NCBI GenBank assembly: GCA_965198905.1
Contig: OZ240678.1
Location: forward strand, 496,001 to 560,000
DNA from: CAHJWH01 sp965198905
Lineage (GTDB): Bacteria; Pseudomonadota; Alphaproteobacteria; Caulobacterales; Caulobacteraceae
Direction of reading: 5' to 3'
DNA: 64,000 nucleotides
The position numbers and the translations under genes were made by a program. This document shows, in pieces, positions 42,962 through 51,711 of the stretch (the first letter of the stretch is position 1; every line of letters starts with the position of its first letter). The notes under the pieces are model-generated. The model made no database searches. It was not told where the DNA came from and was given only the letters and a program-made list of their open reading frames with translations.

Positions 42962-44332
42962 ATGCCCTCACCCTCCACTCCTGGCCCCCGCCCCGGCGCG
43001 GTGCGGCTGAAGGTGGCCGTCGTGGGGTCGGGCGTGGCGGGTCTGTCCTGCGCTTGGCTGCTCAACGACCGGCACGACGTGACCCTCTACGAAGCCGATA
43101 CGCGGCTGGGGGGCCACTCCAACACGGTGGACGTTTCCGACGCGAACGGCCCGATGGCGGTGGACACCGGCTTCATCGTCTTCAACGAGGCGAACTACCC
43201 CAACTTCACCGCCATGCTCGCCCATCTTGGGGTGGAGACGAAGGCGGCCGAGATGTCGTTCGGCGTGTCCCTCGATGACGGGGCGCTGGAATACGGCAGC
43301 GCCCACCCGCTCGCCCTGCTCGCCCAGCCGACCAACCTGCTCAAGCCGCGCTTCTGGTCGATGATGAAGGACCTGATCCGGTTCTACCGCGAGGCGCCCC
43401 AGGCCCTGAACGCCCTGGAGCTGCAACCCCTCACCCTGGGCGAACTGCTGGATCAGGGGGGCTACGGACGCGCCTTCCAGGAGGACCACCTGCTGCCCCA
43501 GGTGGGCGCCATCTGGTCCAGCTCGGCGGAGCAGGCGCGGGACTATCCTGCGGCGGCGCTGATCCGCTTCTTCGACAATCACGGCCTGCTGAAAATCCTC
43601 GACCGGCCGCAATGGCGCACGGTGGCGGGCGGTTCGCGGGCCTATGTGGCGAAGCTCTCGCAGGCGCTTGCGGGACGAACGCGCATCGGCGCGCCGGTCA
43701 GGTCGGTCCGGAGGGTCGGGGGGAGCATCGTGGTTCAGGACGCCGCGGGCGGCGAAGAGGGCTATGATCAGGTCGTGCTCGCCACCCACGCCGACCAGGC
43801 GCTGCACTTGCTGAGCCGGCCGACCGCCGACGAGCATGCCGTGCTGGGCGCCTTCCGCTACAGCCAGAACCTGGCGGTGCTGCATAGCGATCCGGCCCTT
43901 ATGCCCCGCCGCAGGGCGGCCTGGTCGGCCTGGAACCACATCGGCAAGCGTGGCGATGCGGGTGGGTTCTGCGTCACCTATTGGATGAACGAACTTCAGT
44001 CCCTACCCAAGAGCCAGGACGTCTTCGTCACCCTGAACCCCGTGCGGGCGCCCGACCCCGCCACGGTGTTCGGCGAGTACCGCTACGACCATCCTCTGTT
44101 CGACGCCGCCAGCGGACGGGCGCAGCGGCGGCTGTGGTCGTTGCAGGGACAAGGCGGCGTCTGGTTCTGCGGGGCCCACTTCGGCGCCGGCTTCCACGAG
44201 GATGGCCTGCAGTCGGGCCTTGCGGTGGCCGAACAGCTCGGCGGCGTGCGACGCCCCTGGAGCGTCGCCGCAGAGTCGGGCCGCATCTTTCTCGAGGCGC
44301 CGCGCATCGCCCCAGAGGACGTCGCGGCGTGA
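42962..44332 (+). CDS. FAD-dependent amine-oxidase-like oxidoreductase
   Basis: 456 residues from ATG 42962 (a TTG at 42950 is the alternative). The Rossmann FAD motif is VAVVGSGVAGLSCAWLL with YEADTRLGGHSNTV, and AVDTGFIVFNEANYPNF belongs to the family. The C-terminal FAD-binding segment reads GGVWFCGAHFGAGFHEDGLQSG. Homologues are consistently paired with DUF1365 and CFA-synthase-like genes, and may desaturate or oxidise acyl chains. It overlaps the DUF1365 gene by GTGA, so the two are translationally coupled. Confidence 0.9.
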   Translation: MPSPSTPGPRPGAVRLKVAVVGSGVAGLSCAWLLNDRHDVTLYEADTRLGGHSNTVDVSDANGPMAVDTGFIVFNEANYPNFTAMLAHLGVETKAAEMSFGVSLDDGALEYGSAHPLALLAQPTNLLKPRFWSMMKDLIRFYREAPQALNALELQPLTLGELLDQGGYGRAFQEDHLLPQVGAIWSSSAEQARDYPAAALIRFFDNHGLLKILDRPQWRTVAGGSRAYVAKLSQALAGRTRIGAPVRSVRRVGGSIVVQDAAGGEEGYDQVVLATHADQALHLLSRPTADEHAVLGAFRYSQNLAVLHSDPALMPRRRAAWSAWNHIGKRGDAGGFCVTYWMNELQSLPKSQDVFVTLNPVRAPDPATVFGEYRYDHPLFDAASGRAQRRLWSLQGQGGVWFCGAHFGAGFHEDGLQSGLAVAEQLGGVRRPWSVAAESGRIFLEAPRIAPEDVAA

Positions 44333-45126
44333 GCCCGACGCGGTCGGGGCTCTATACCGGCCGGGTGGGGCATACACGGCTACGGCCCCGTCGGCACGGG
44401 CTGAGCTACGGCATCTTCATGCTGCTGCTGGACCTGGACGAGGCGCCAATGCTGGACCGGCGGCTGCGCTGGTTCTCGCTGGAGCGCTTCAACCTCCTGA
44501 GCTTCCATCCGCGCGACCATGGCGACGGTTCGGCCAGCCCGCTGCGGGTCCAGGTTGAGGCGCACCTGAATACTGCGGGCTGTCCGATCGACGGCGGCGC
44601 AATACGGCTGCTCTGCCTGCCGCGGGTGCTAGGCTACGTCTTCAACCCGATCAGCCTGTACTTCTGCCATCGGCCGAGCGGGGAGCTGGCGGCGATCCTC
44701 TACGAGGTCAGCTCCACCTTTGGGGAACGGCATACCTATCTGATCCCCGCAGGCGACGATCCGCACGACGTGCGCCAGAGCGCGGCCAAGCGACTGCACG
44801 TCTCGCCCTTCATGGAGATGGCGCTGAGCTACGACTTTCGGGTGCGGCCACCAGGCGACAAGGTGCGCGTGGTGATCGACACCTTCGATGCGGAGGGCCT
44901 GCTGCTGGCCGCGAGCTTTGCAGGCGTGCGTAGCGAGCTGACCGACGCGCACCTGCTGGCCGCCTGCGCCAAGCACCCGTTGCTCACGCTGAAGGTGATG
45001 GTGGGCATCCATTGGGAGGCGCTGAAGCTGGTCGCCAAGGGCCTGCGTCTGCGCGGCGGGCCGCCTGCACCCCAGTCGCCGGTGAGCGTGGGCGCGCCCT
45101 ACCCGCTTCAGGCCACCCGGCGGTAG
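44329..45126 (+). CDS. DUF1365 domain-containing protein
   Basis: 265 residues from the GTG at 44329 overlapping the preceding stop. The start LYTGRVGHTRLRPRRHGLSYG and the HxxY-rich centre (GYVFNPISLYFCH, EVSSTFGERHTYLI, VSPFMEMALSYDFRV) are diagnostic of DUF1365, a family of unknown chemistry found with acyl-modification genes. The frame is open upstream but shadows the oxidase. The 3' end overlaps the convergent DUF6134 gene by 19 bp. Confidence 0.92.
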   Translation: MSPTRSGLYTGRVGHTRLRPRRHGLSYGIFMLLLDLDEAPMLDRRLRWFSLERFNLLSFHPRDHGDGSASPLRVQVEAHLNTAGCPIDGGAIRLLCLPRVLGYVFNPISLYFCHRPSGELAAILYEVSSTFGERHTYLIPAGDDPHDVRQSAAKRLHVSPFMEMALSYDFRVRPPGDKVRVVIDTFDAEGLLLAASFAGVRSELTDAHLLAACAKHPLLTLKVMVGIHWEALKLVAKGLRLRGGPPAPQSPVSVGAPYPLQATRR

Positions 45127-45788
45127 TCGATATAGGAGCCGTCCGGCGCCTTGCCCCGCAGCGCCGCCCAGACATCCTCTTCGTCATACCAGTCGGTGAT
45201 GTCGGCCTGGCCCACCAGCGCGTAGCGGGTCGCCTCGATATTGCGCCCGTTGGCGAGCTCGGCCGTCTGGTCCGGCGTGCGCGAGACGCGCTCTCGCACC
45301 ATCTCGCCCGTCTGGGGGTTGAACAGCGGGCCGTCGAGCACCGCGGGGTTCCAGTGCGTCAGGGGGTGGGCGTCGGCCGGCGCGCGCACGCTGTGGCCGC
45401 CCTGGGTCGAAATCACGACGGCGTTGTCGGAGGCGACGGCGGAGACCTGTTGGCGGCTTCCCGTGGCCACGGTCTGACTCTGCAGGCTGTAGAACTTTCC
45501 GCCACGCCAGACCTCGGTGGCCTGATGGTGATAATGATAGACTGGGATGGGTCCGAGCTTGACCAGCATCTCCGCCAGGATCGCCACGGTGAAGTCCTGG
45601 TCGCCGCCGTGAAAGCTGACGGCGTGGCGGCCGATCTGCTGACCCCCGCGCCAGACTTGGAAGGCGAGCGGCGCCCTGGCCGCCAGGGCAGGGGTCAACG
45701 TCTGGGCCAGCAGCCGCAGCGGCGAGGCGAGGCAGAGCCCCGCGCCCAACAAGGTGCGGCGCCCCGAGCAGCAGTCCATTATCGCCAC
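45108..45788 (-). CDS. DUF6134 family exported protein
   Basis: A 226-residue protein with a Tat/Sec-like start (residues 1-29, SGRRTLLGAGLCLASPLRLLAQ). The body is beta-rich, with FQVWRGGQQIGRHAVSFHGGD, and YHYHHQATEVWRGGKFYSLQSQT characteristic of DUF6134. Twin arginine preceded by Gly suggests possible Tat export, although the consensus is imperfect. Function unknown; it recurs beside DUF1365/CFA genes. It overlaps the DUF1365 3' end by 19 bp. Confidence 0.82.
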   Translation of the reverse strand: MAIMDCCSGRRTLLGAGLCLASPLRLLAQTLTPALAARAPLAFQVWRGGQQIGRHAVSFHGGDQDFTVAILAEMLVKLGPIPVYHYHHQATEVWRGGKFYSLQSQTVATGSRQQVSAVASDNAVVISTQGGHSVRAPADAHPLTHWNPAVLDGPLFNPQTGEMVRERVSRTPDQTAELANGRNIEATRYALVGQADITDWYDEEDVWAALRGKAPDGSYIDYRRVA

Positions 45789-45923
45789 CTCATCACTCCA
45801 CCCTTCCGGTCAAGCTACGCTGTTCCGCCCCCGCCGGATGAGCGCCGTCGACCCGGGCGCCGCTTTGCATCGCCGGCGAGGCGCCCTAGCTAGGCGAAAC
45901 CGAGCCACACGAAGCGCTTCTTC

Positions 45924-47036
45924 ATGACCGACCTCGACCTGCTGTTCAGCCCCTATCGGCTGAAGTCGCTCACCCTGCCAAACCGTATCGTCATGGCGCC
46001 GATGACGCGCTCCTTCTCGCCGGGGGGCGTGGCGACCCCGGAGGTCGCAGCCTACTACCGCCGCCGGGCCGAAAACGGCGTCGGGCTGATCATCACCGAA
46101 GGGACAGGCGTGGCGCGCCTCGCATCCCTCAACGATCCCAATATCCCCCGCTTCCACGGCGAAAAGGAGCTGGCAGCCTGGAAGGTGGTGGTGGATCAAG
46201 TCCATGGGGCGGGCGGCCTGATCGCGCCGCAGCTGTGGCACGTCGGCGCGATGCGTAGCCGGGATAAGGACTGGAGCCCGCCCGGCCCATACGACAGCCC
46301 CTCGGGACTGTCGTCCCCCGGCAAGAACTTCGGCGAACCGATGAGCGAAGAGGACGTGGCCGACACCATCGACGCCTTCGCCCGCGCCGCCGCCGACGCC
46401 GAGCGGCTGGGCTTCGACGCGGTAGAGCTGCACGGCGCGCACGGCTATCTGATCGACCAGTTCTTCTGGCACGAGGTGAACGTGCGCGGGGACGCCTATG
46501 GCGGCTCGTCGATCGTGGAGCGCGGCCGCTTCGCCGCCGACATCCTGCGCGCCGTGCGCAAGGCGGTCAGCCCGGACTACCCGGTGATCATCCGCCTGTC
46601 GCAATGGAAGCAGCAGGCGTTCGAAGCGCGGCTGGCGCACACTCCCGACGAGATGGGACAATGGCTTGGCCTGTTGGCCGCCGCGGGCGCCGACGCCTTC
46701 CACTGCTCCCAGCGGCGGTTCTGGGAGCCGGAGTTTCCCGAGATCGACGGCCCGCAGCTGAACTTCGCCGGCTGGGCCAAGAAGCTCACCGGACTGCCCA
46801 CCATCACGGTAGGCTCGGTCGGGCTTTCGGGCGAGTTCATCGCCGCGTTCGGGGGCGAGTCGTCCAAGCCGGCGTCGTTGGACGAGCTTCTGCGCAGGCT
46901 CGATCGGGGCGAGTTCGACCTGGTGGGCGTGGGCCGCGCCCTGCTGCAAGACCCGGCCTGGGCCGCCAAAATCCGCGACCGCAGGATTAGCGAATTAGGC
47001 GAGTTCACGCCGGCTGCCTTGATGAGCCTAAGCTAG
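45924..47036 (+). CDS. Old Yellow Enzyme family NADH:flavin oxidoreductase
   Basis: A 370-residue FMN-dependent ene-reductase. LLFSPYRLKSLTLPNRIVMAPMTR at the start, the GLIITEGTGV strand, QLWHVGAMR, DAVELHGAHGYLIDQFFW and the final GRALLQDPAWAAKIRD are standard. The substrate-binding pair HN of class I OYE appears as HG(A)H here. It reduces activated double bonds; the physiological substrate is unknown. Its place just after the lipid block may be coincidental. Convergent with gpmA; a hairpin separates them. Confidence 0.93.
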   Translation: MTDLDLLFSPYRLKSLTLPNRIVMAPMTRSFSPGGVATPEVAAYYRRRAENGVGLIITEGTGVARLASLNDPNIPRFHGEKELAAWKVVVDQVHGAGGLIAPQLWHVGAMRSRDKDWSPPGPYDSPSGLSSPGKNFGEPMSEEDVADTIDAFARAAADAERLGFDAVELHGAHGYLIDQFFWHEVNVRGDAYGGSSIVERGRFAADILRAVRKAVSPDYPVIIRLSQWKQQAFEARLAHTPDEMGQWLGLLAAAGADAFHCSQRRFWEPEFPEIDGPQLNFAGWAKKLTGLPTITVGSVGLSGEFIAAFGGESSKPASLDELLRRLDRGEFDLVGVGRALLQDPAWAAKIRDRRISELGEFTPAALMSLS

Positions 47037-47039
47037 AAT

Positions 47040-47062
47040 CCCTCTCCCTCTGCGGGAGAGGG
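47040..47062. terminator. Hairpin between convergent genes
   Basis: CCCTCTCCC-TCTGC-GGGAGAGGG, a 9-bp perfect stem, begins 3 bp after the OYE stop and precedes the gpmA stop on the other strand. It can serve both genes, but no T tract is visible, and it shares the CCTCTCCC motif with the repeat at 47880. Confidence 0.55.
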
Positions 47063-47070
47063 CGCGAAGT

Positions 47071-47784
47071 TTATCCCGCCGCAGGCAGCGCCGTCGCGCG
47101 CGCCTCGTCCATATAGCGCGCCGCGGTCGGCTTCATCGCGGCGTCCAGCTCGATCAGCAGCGGGTTGCCGGTGGGAATCTCGACCGCCACGATCTGATCG
47201 TCGGGCACGGCGAACAGGTGCTTGAGGATGGCGCGGTTCGAATTGCCGTGCGCAACGACCAGCACCGTATCCCCGGCCGCAAGCTTGGGCGCGATTTCGA
47301 CCTCCCAGTAGGGCAGCGTTCGATCTAGGGTCGTCTTCAGGCTCTCGGTGTTGGGTATCTTCACCCCCGCATAGCGACGGTCGGCGTGGAAGTCGTAGAG
47401 GCCGCCGGGCTGGAGCGGCGGCGGCGAGATGTCATAGGAGCGCCGCCAGACTCGCACCTTCTCCTCGCCGTGCTCAGCGGCGGTCTGGGCCTTGTCGAGG
47501 CCCGTCAGGCCTCCGTAATGCCGCTCGTTCAACCGCCAGTCCTTCACCACCGGCACGAAGGCCTGCCCCGACACCCGCAGCGCCATGTTGCAGGTACGGA
47601 TCGCGCGGGTGAGCACCGACGTGTAGGCCCGATCGAACGCCAAGCCCTGAGCCGCTAGCAGCTCACCCGCCCGCACCGCCTCGGCCACGCCCCGCTCGGT
47701 GAGCTCTACGTCCACCCAGCCGGTGAAGCGGTTCTCCAGGTTCCAGGCGCTCTGGCCATGGCGGAGCAGGACGAGGGTGGGCAT
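47071..47784 (-). CDS. gpmA: 2,3-bisphosphoglycerate-dependent phosphoglycerate mutase
   Basis: A 237-residue dPGM interconverting 3- and 2-phosphoglycerate in glycolysis and gluconeogenesis. The catalytic LLRHGQSAWN (phosphohistidine), RFTGWVDVELTERG, ERHYGGLTGLDKAQTAAEHGEE, and VAHGNSNRAILKHL (second His) segments are complete. Single gene. Confidence 0.97.
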   Translation of the reverse strand: MPTLVLLRHGQSAWNLENRFTGWVDVELTERGVAEAVRAGELLAAQGLAFDRAYTSVLTRAIRTCNMALRVSGQAFVPVVKDWRLNERHYGGLTGLDKAQTAAEHGEEKVRVWRRSYDISPPPLQPGGLYDFHADRRYAGVKIPNTESLKTTLDRTLPYWEVEIAPKLAAGDTVLVVAHGNSNRAILKHLFAVPDDQIVAVEIPTGNPLLIELDAAMKPTAARYMDEARATALPAAG

Positions 47785-47880
47785 CGGTGGTCCTTGGGAC
47801 GGTTCGGGGTGATGTGGTGTGGGCGCGTCGGTGCTACGTCAAGCCTGGGCTACGAAGAGACGAGCTCAGGTCAGCGCCGA

Positions 47881-48045
47881 AGCCCACTCTCCCTCTCCCT
47901 CTCCCTCTCCCTTGAGGGAGGGTCAGGGTGGTGGGCCGCCGCCGCCACGTTTGAGCGTGGAGTGGCCGAACCGCTATTGAGTCTGGCGGGAAGCCGCGGT
48001 GTTCCCCACCCTGACCCTCCCCTCAGGGGGAGAGCGGTCAGAAGA
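47881..48045. repeat. Intergenic palindromic repeat with CTCCCT tandem tract
   Basis: A (CTCCCT)n tract at about 47888-47913 runs into CCCTTGAGGGAGGGTCAGGGTGG, matched about 110 bp further by CCACCCTGACCCTCCCC and a GGGGGAGAG end. The whole region could fold as one long stem enclosing a smaller hairpin (CACGTTTGAGCGTG). It is another member of the intergenic palindrome class seen at 5753 and 47040. The 278-bp gap holds no credible gene. Confidence 0.7.
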
Positions 48046-48062
48046 TTAGCTTGGTACGGCGC

Positions 48063-48836
48063 CTAGACCGACCGCGCCGCCAGCGCCGCGCCGATCTGGG
48101 CGCCAGTGGCGGCCATGGTGTCGGGCAGGGAGATGACAATGGTGGAGTTGTGCTCCGCCCCCACCTCCGCGATCGTCTGCAGCCGGCGGAGGTCCAGCGC
48201 GCCCGGCATGGCGCCGATGGAGCGGGCGGCCTCCACCAGGGTGCGCGCGGCCGCCAGTTCGCCCTCCGCCTTGATGACACGGGCCTTGGCTTCGCGGCTC
48301 GCCTCCGCCTCCCGGGCGATGGCGCGCTGCATCTGTTCGGGGATGTCGAGGTCGCGCACTTCCACCGCATCGATGCCGACGCCCCACTTGATGGCGGCGC
48401 GCTCCAGCATCTCCATCAGCTTGGCGTTGACGCCGAGCCGGTTCTTCAGCAAGTCGTCCAGCTCGTGCTGGCCGATGGCGTCGCGAAGCGAGGTCTCGGC
48501 GGCCTGCAGCACCGCCACGTCACGCTCCAGCACTGCATTCACCGCCAGGATCGGATCGACCACCTTGTGCCAAAGCGTGGCGTTGACCTTCACCGCCACG
48601 CCGTCCTTGGTCACCGTCTCCTGCGTGGGTAGCGACACGGTCATGATCCGCAGGTCGACCTTCACCGCCCGGTCCACCCAGGGGATCAGCCAGTAGAGCC
48701 CCGGCCCTTTGGTCTCGCCCAGCCGGCCAAGGCGATAGATCACTGCGCGCTGGTACTCCTGGTTGATCCCCACGCCCTTCAGCAGGGTGACCACGCCGAG
48801 AAGGACGATGAGGACGAGGACGATCTGGGGCGCCAC
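48063..48836 (-). CDS. Slipin (stomatin-like SPFH protein)
   Basis: A 257-residue SPFH-domain membrane protein with one N-terminal helix (IVLVLIVLLGVVTLL) and the stomatin signature: GINQEYQRAVIYRLGRLG, GPGLYWLIPWVDRAVKVDLR, RDVAVLQAAETSLRDAIGQHELDDLL. The C-terminus has the helical coiled coil of Ala/Glu (EAEASREAKARVIKAEGELAAAR). Such proteins organise microdomains and regulate membrane proteases or channels. NfeD is the usual partner but no NfeD gene is next to it. Confidence 0.9.
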   Translation of the reverse strand: MAPQIVLVLIVLLGVVTLLKGVGINQEYQRAVIYRLGRLGETKGPGLYWLIPWVDRAVKVDLRIMTVSLPTQETVTKDGVAVKVNATLWHKVVDPILAVNAVLERDVAVLQAAETSLRDAIGQHELDDLLKNRLGVNAKLMEMLERAAIKWGVGIDAVEVRDLDIPEQMQRAIAREAEASREAKARVIKAEGELAAARTLVEAARSIGAMPGALDLRRLQTIAEVGAEHNSTIVISLPDTMAATGAQIGAALAARSV

Positions 48837-48958
48837 GGAGAGGCCTTTCGGACTGGCCTACCTTCTAGCATCCCCGGCCCCTCGAACTAAGCCGTCGTAA
48901 CGCCGCTCTTAAGCCGGGCGGTTTCCCTTCGCCGAGATGCGGACTAAACAGCCGCCCC

Positions 48959-49156
48959 ATGTCGGACCGGGTGTTCTTCTCGCTGACGGCGCTGGCCATT
49001 GTGGCCATGGTGGCGCTGGCGCTCGTCTTTCCCCAGGGGGAGGGCCGCCGCTCGCCCGCGCCGTTCGGCCACGAGACCACCGCCGACGCCCTGGCCCGCC
49101 AGCCGAAGCTTCGCCCACAGCTGAACGCCCGGCCGAAGAAGCCCGGCATCCTGTGA
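48959..49156 (+). CDS. Small single-pass membrane protein ahead of kdsD
   Basis: A 65-residue protein with one membrane helix at residues 6-24 (FFSLTALAIVAMVALALVF) and a short basic, proline-rich tail ending ARPKKPGIL. I recognise no family. Its stop overlaps the GTG start of kdsD (GTGA), so it is probably the coupled first gene of that operon, consistent with a real product. Confidence 0.6.
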   Translation: MSDRVFFSLTALAIVAMVALALVFPQGEGRRSPAPFGHETTADALARQPKLRPQLNARPKKPGIL

Positions 49157-50130
49157 GCGCGTCCACCCCCTCGTCCACGCGGTTCGACGCGCTGAAGGTC
49201 GCCCGTCGGGTGCTGACCGCCGAGGCCGACGCCCTGCGCCTGATGGCCGAAGGGCTTGCCGGCCCCTTCACTCAGGCTACGGAGACGGTGTTCGCCCTGA
49301 GGGGCCGGGTCGTATGCACAGGCGTGGGCAAGTCGGGCCACGTGGCGCGCAAGATCGCCGCAACCCTCGCCTCCACAGGCACGCCGGCGATGTTTGTCCA
49401 TGCGGCGGAGGCCAGCCACGGCGATCTCGGCATGATCTCGCCCGACGACGCCGTGCTGGCCCTCTCGCTCTCCGGCGAGACGAAGGAGCTGGCGGACGTC
49501 GTGGCCTACGCGAAGCGTTTCGGCATCCCGCTGCTGGCCATGACCGCTCAGGCCGACAGCGCGCTTGGCCGCGCCGCCGACCATCTGCTGCTGTTCCCCG
49601 ATGTGGCGGAGGCCGCCGACGCGGTGAACGCGCCCACCACCTCGACCACGCTGCAGATGGCGTTGGGGGACGCGCTGGCGGTGGCGCTACTCGAGCGCCG
49701 GGGGTTCGGCCACAGCGACTTCAAGCTCTACCATCCCGGCGGCAAGCTGGGCGCGGCGCTGCGCACCGTGGGCGAGCTGATGCACGGCGGCGCGGAGCTG
49801 CCCCTGGTGGGACAGGGCGCCTCCATGGCCGAGACGCTGCTGACCATGACGGAAAAGCGCTTCGGCTGCGCAGGCGTCGTGGACGGCGACGGCCGCTTGC
49901 TGGGCGTGATCACCGACGGCGACCTGCGTCGCCACATGGCCGGCCTGATGAGCCACACCGCCGCCGAGATCATGACTCCGGCGCCGCACACCGTCGGCCC
50001 GGCCACCCTGGCCGCGGAGGCGCTCCGCGAGATGAACGAGAGCCGCATCACCGTGCTGTTCGTGCTGGAGGACGCGCGTCCTGTCGGCATCCTGCACGTC
50101 CACGATCTGCTACGCACCGGCGTCGCCTAA
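49153..50130 (+). CDS. kdsD: Arabinose-5-phosphate isomerase (KdsD/KpsF)
   Basis: 325 residues from GTG 49153, near the 328-residue E. coli enzyme. An SIS domain (about residues 40-175; GVGKSGHVARKIAATLASTGTP, LSGETKELADVVAYAKR) is followed by a CBS pair (MTEKRFGCAGVVDGDGRLLGVITDGDLRRH; VLFVLEDARPVGILHVHDLL). It converts ribulose-5-phosphate to arabinose-5-phosphate, the Kdo precursor for LPS. An upstream in-frame start would swallow the small membrane gene. Followed 18 bp later by a phosphomannomutase. Confidence 0.95.
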   Translation: MSASTPSSTRFDALKVARRVLTAEADALRLMAEGLAGPFTQATETVFALRGRVVCTGVGKSGHVARKIAATLASTGTPAMFVHAAEASHGDLGMISPDDAVLALSLSGETKELADVVAYAKRFGIPLLAMTAQADSALGRAADHLLLFPDVAEAADAVNAPTTSTTLQMALGDALAVALLERRGFGHSDFKLYHPGGKLGAALRTVGELMHGGAELPLVGQGASMAETLLTMTEKRFGCAGVVDGDGRLLGVITDGDLRRHMAGLMSHTAAEIMTPAPHTVGPATLAAEALREMNESRITVLFVLEDARPVGILHVHDLLRTGVA

Positions 50131-50148
50131 GCCCCCCTGAGGACCCTC

Positions 50149-51654
50149 ATGCCCCTGCCCCGCCCGCGCGCCGACCTCGTCCCTAATACGCTGGACTACG
50201 AGGTCACACCCCTGGTGAAGCCGCAGGGCTTCCGCGAGTACGACGCGCGCTGGATCCTGGGCCAGGAGATCAACTATCTCGGCGTCACGGCGCTGGGCGT
50301 CGGGCTCGGCACCTACATCCACGAAGTGGGCGTGCACCCCCGCGTGGTGGTCGGCCACGACTTCCGGTCTTATTCGATCAACGTGAAGCAGGCGCTGAGC
50401 CTCGGCCTGATCGCCGCCGGATGCGAGGTGCTGGACATCGGCCTAGCGCTCTCGCCCATGGCCTATTTCGCGCAATTCGACCTGGACGCGCCCTGCGTGG
50501 CCATGGTCACCGCCAGCCACAACGAGAACGGCTGGACGGGCGTCAAGATGGGCGCGTCCCCGCCGCTGACCTTCGGTCCCGACGAGATGGGCCGGCTGAA
50601 GCAGATCGTGCTCGGCGGCGAAGGGGTCGAGCGCGACGGCGGCAAGCTGGTGCGCATGGAAGGCGTGATGGAGCGCTACATCGCCGAGGTCGCCTCGCGT
50701 ACGACGCTGACCCGAAGGCTGCGCGTGGTCGCCGCCTGCGGCAACGGCACCGCGGGCGCCTTTGCGCCCGACGCGCTCACCCGCATGGGGGCCGAGGTGA
50801 TCCCCATGGACTGCGACCTCGACTACACCTTCCCGAAGTACAACCCGAACCCCGAAGACCACGAGATGCTGATGTCCATGGCCGATGCGGTGAAGCGCGA
50901 GGGCGCCGACCTCGCCTTCGGCTTCGACGGGGACGGCGACCGCTGCGGCGTGGTGGACGAAACGGGCCAGGAGATCTTCGCCGACAAGATCGGGCTGATG
51001 CTGGCCCGCGACCTGTCGAAGACCCACAGGGGCGCCAGGTTCGTGGTCGACGTGAAGTCCACCGGGCTCTACGCCACCGACGAGGTGCTGAAGGCCAACG
51101 GCGCCAGCACCCTCTATTGGAAGACGGGCCACAGCTACATTAAGCGCAAGACCGCCGAGATCGGCGCGCTGGCGGGCTTCGAGAAGTCCGGCCATTTCTT
51201 CTTCAACGCGCCGCTCGGGCGCGGTTATGACGACGGGCTGGTGGCCGCGGGCGCGGTGCTCAACATGCTGGAGCGCAACCCGGACAAGACGCTGAGCCAG
51301 CTGAAGGGCGAAATGCCCCTTGCCTTTACTTCGCTGACCATGAGTCCGCACTGTGACGACGACAGGAAGTATGGCGTGGTCGAGCAGGTGGTGGCCGAGT
51401 TTCAGGCGCTGGCGGCGCGCGGGGGCAAGGTGCTGGGCCGCGCCATCACCGAGGTGATCACCGTCAACGGCGTGCGCGTGGCGCTGGAGGACGGGTCCTG
51501 GGTGCTGGTGCGCGCCTCCTCCAACAAGCCCGAACTGGTGGTGGTGGTGGAGAGCACCCGCTCCGCCGACGACATGCGCGCCTTGTTCCGCGACGAGGTG
51601 AAGACCCGCCTCGCCGTCCACCCCGAAGTGGGTTCCTACAACCAGGAAGTCTGA
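50149..51654 (+). CDS. Phosphomannomutase/phosphoglucomutase
   Basis: A 501-residue alpha-D-phosphohexomutase. The phosphoserine loop VTASHNENGWTGVKMG, metal loop GFDGDGDRCGVVD, the sugar-binding region (ALAGFEKSGHFFF) and the phosphate-binding C-terminal WVLVRASSNKPELVVVVE are all intact. It interconverts hexose-6- and hexose-1-phosphates, supplying GDP-mannose or UDP-glucose for polysaccharides and LPS. Its length is slightly longer than AlgC (about 463). Operonic with kdsD. Confidence 0.93.
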   Translation: MPLPRPRADLVPNTLDYEVTPLVKPQGFREYDARWILGQEINYLGVTALGVGLGTYIHEVGVHPRVVVGHDFRSYSINVKQALSLGLIAAGCEVLDIGLALSPMAYFAQFDLDAPCVAMVTASHNENGWTGVKMGASPPLTFGPDEMGRLKQIVLGGEGVERDGGKLVRMEGVMERYIAEVASRTTLTRRLRVVAACGNGTAGAFAPDALTRMGAEVIPMDCDLDYTFPKYNPNPEDHEMLMSMADAVKREGADLAFGFDGDGDRCGVVDETGQEIFADKIGLMLARDLSKTHRGARFVVDVKSTGLYATDEVLKANGASTLYWKTGHSYIKRKTAEIGALAGFEKSGHFFFNAPLGRGYDDGLVAAGAVLNMLERNPDKTLSQLKGEMPLAFTSLTMSPHCDDDRKYGVVEQVVAEFQALAARGGKVLGRAITEVITVNGVRVALEDGSWVLVRASSNKPELVVVVESTRSADDMRALFRDEVKTRLAVHPEVGSYNQEV

Positions 51655-51711
51655 TCTACTTTGGGTAGAGTTTTGCATCTCCGCTCTCGTTTTTGGAGAG
51701 AGGAGACGCCA

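Noticed and set aside
45810..46949. 379-residue minus-strand reading frame
   Set aside because: It lies opposite the Old Yellow Enzyme gene, whose family motifs are complete; the antisense frame has no recognisable domain and is an artefact of high GC codon usage.
47888..47913. CRISPR-like array of CTCCCT repeats
   Set aside because: The unit is a 6-bp tandem repeat with no spacers and no cas genes; it belongs to the intergenic palindrome.
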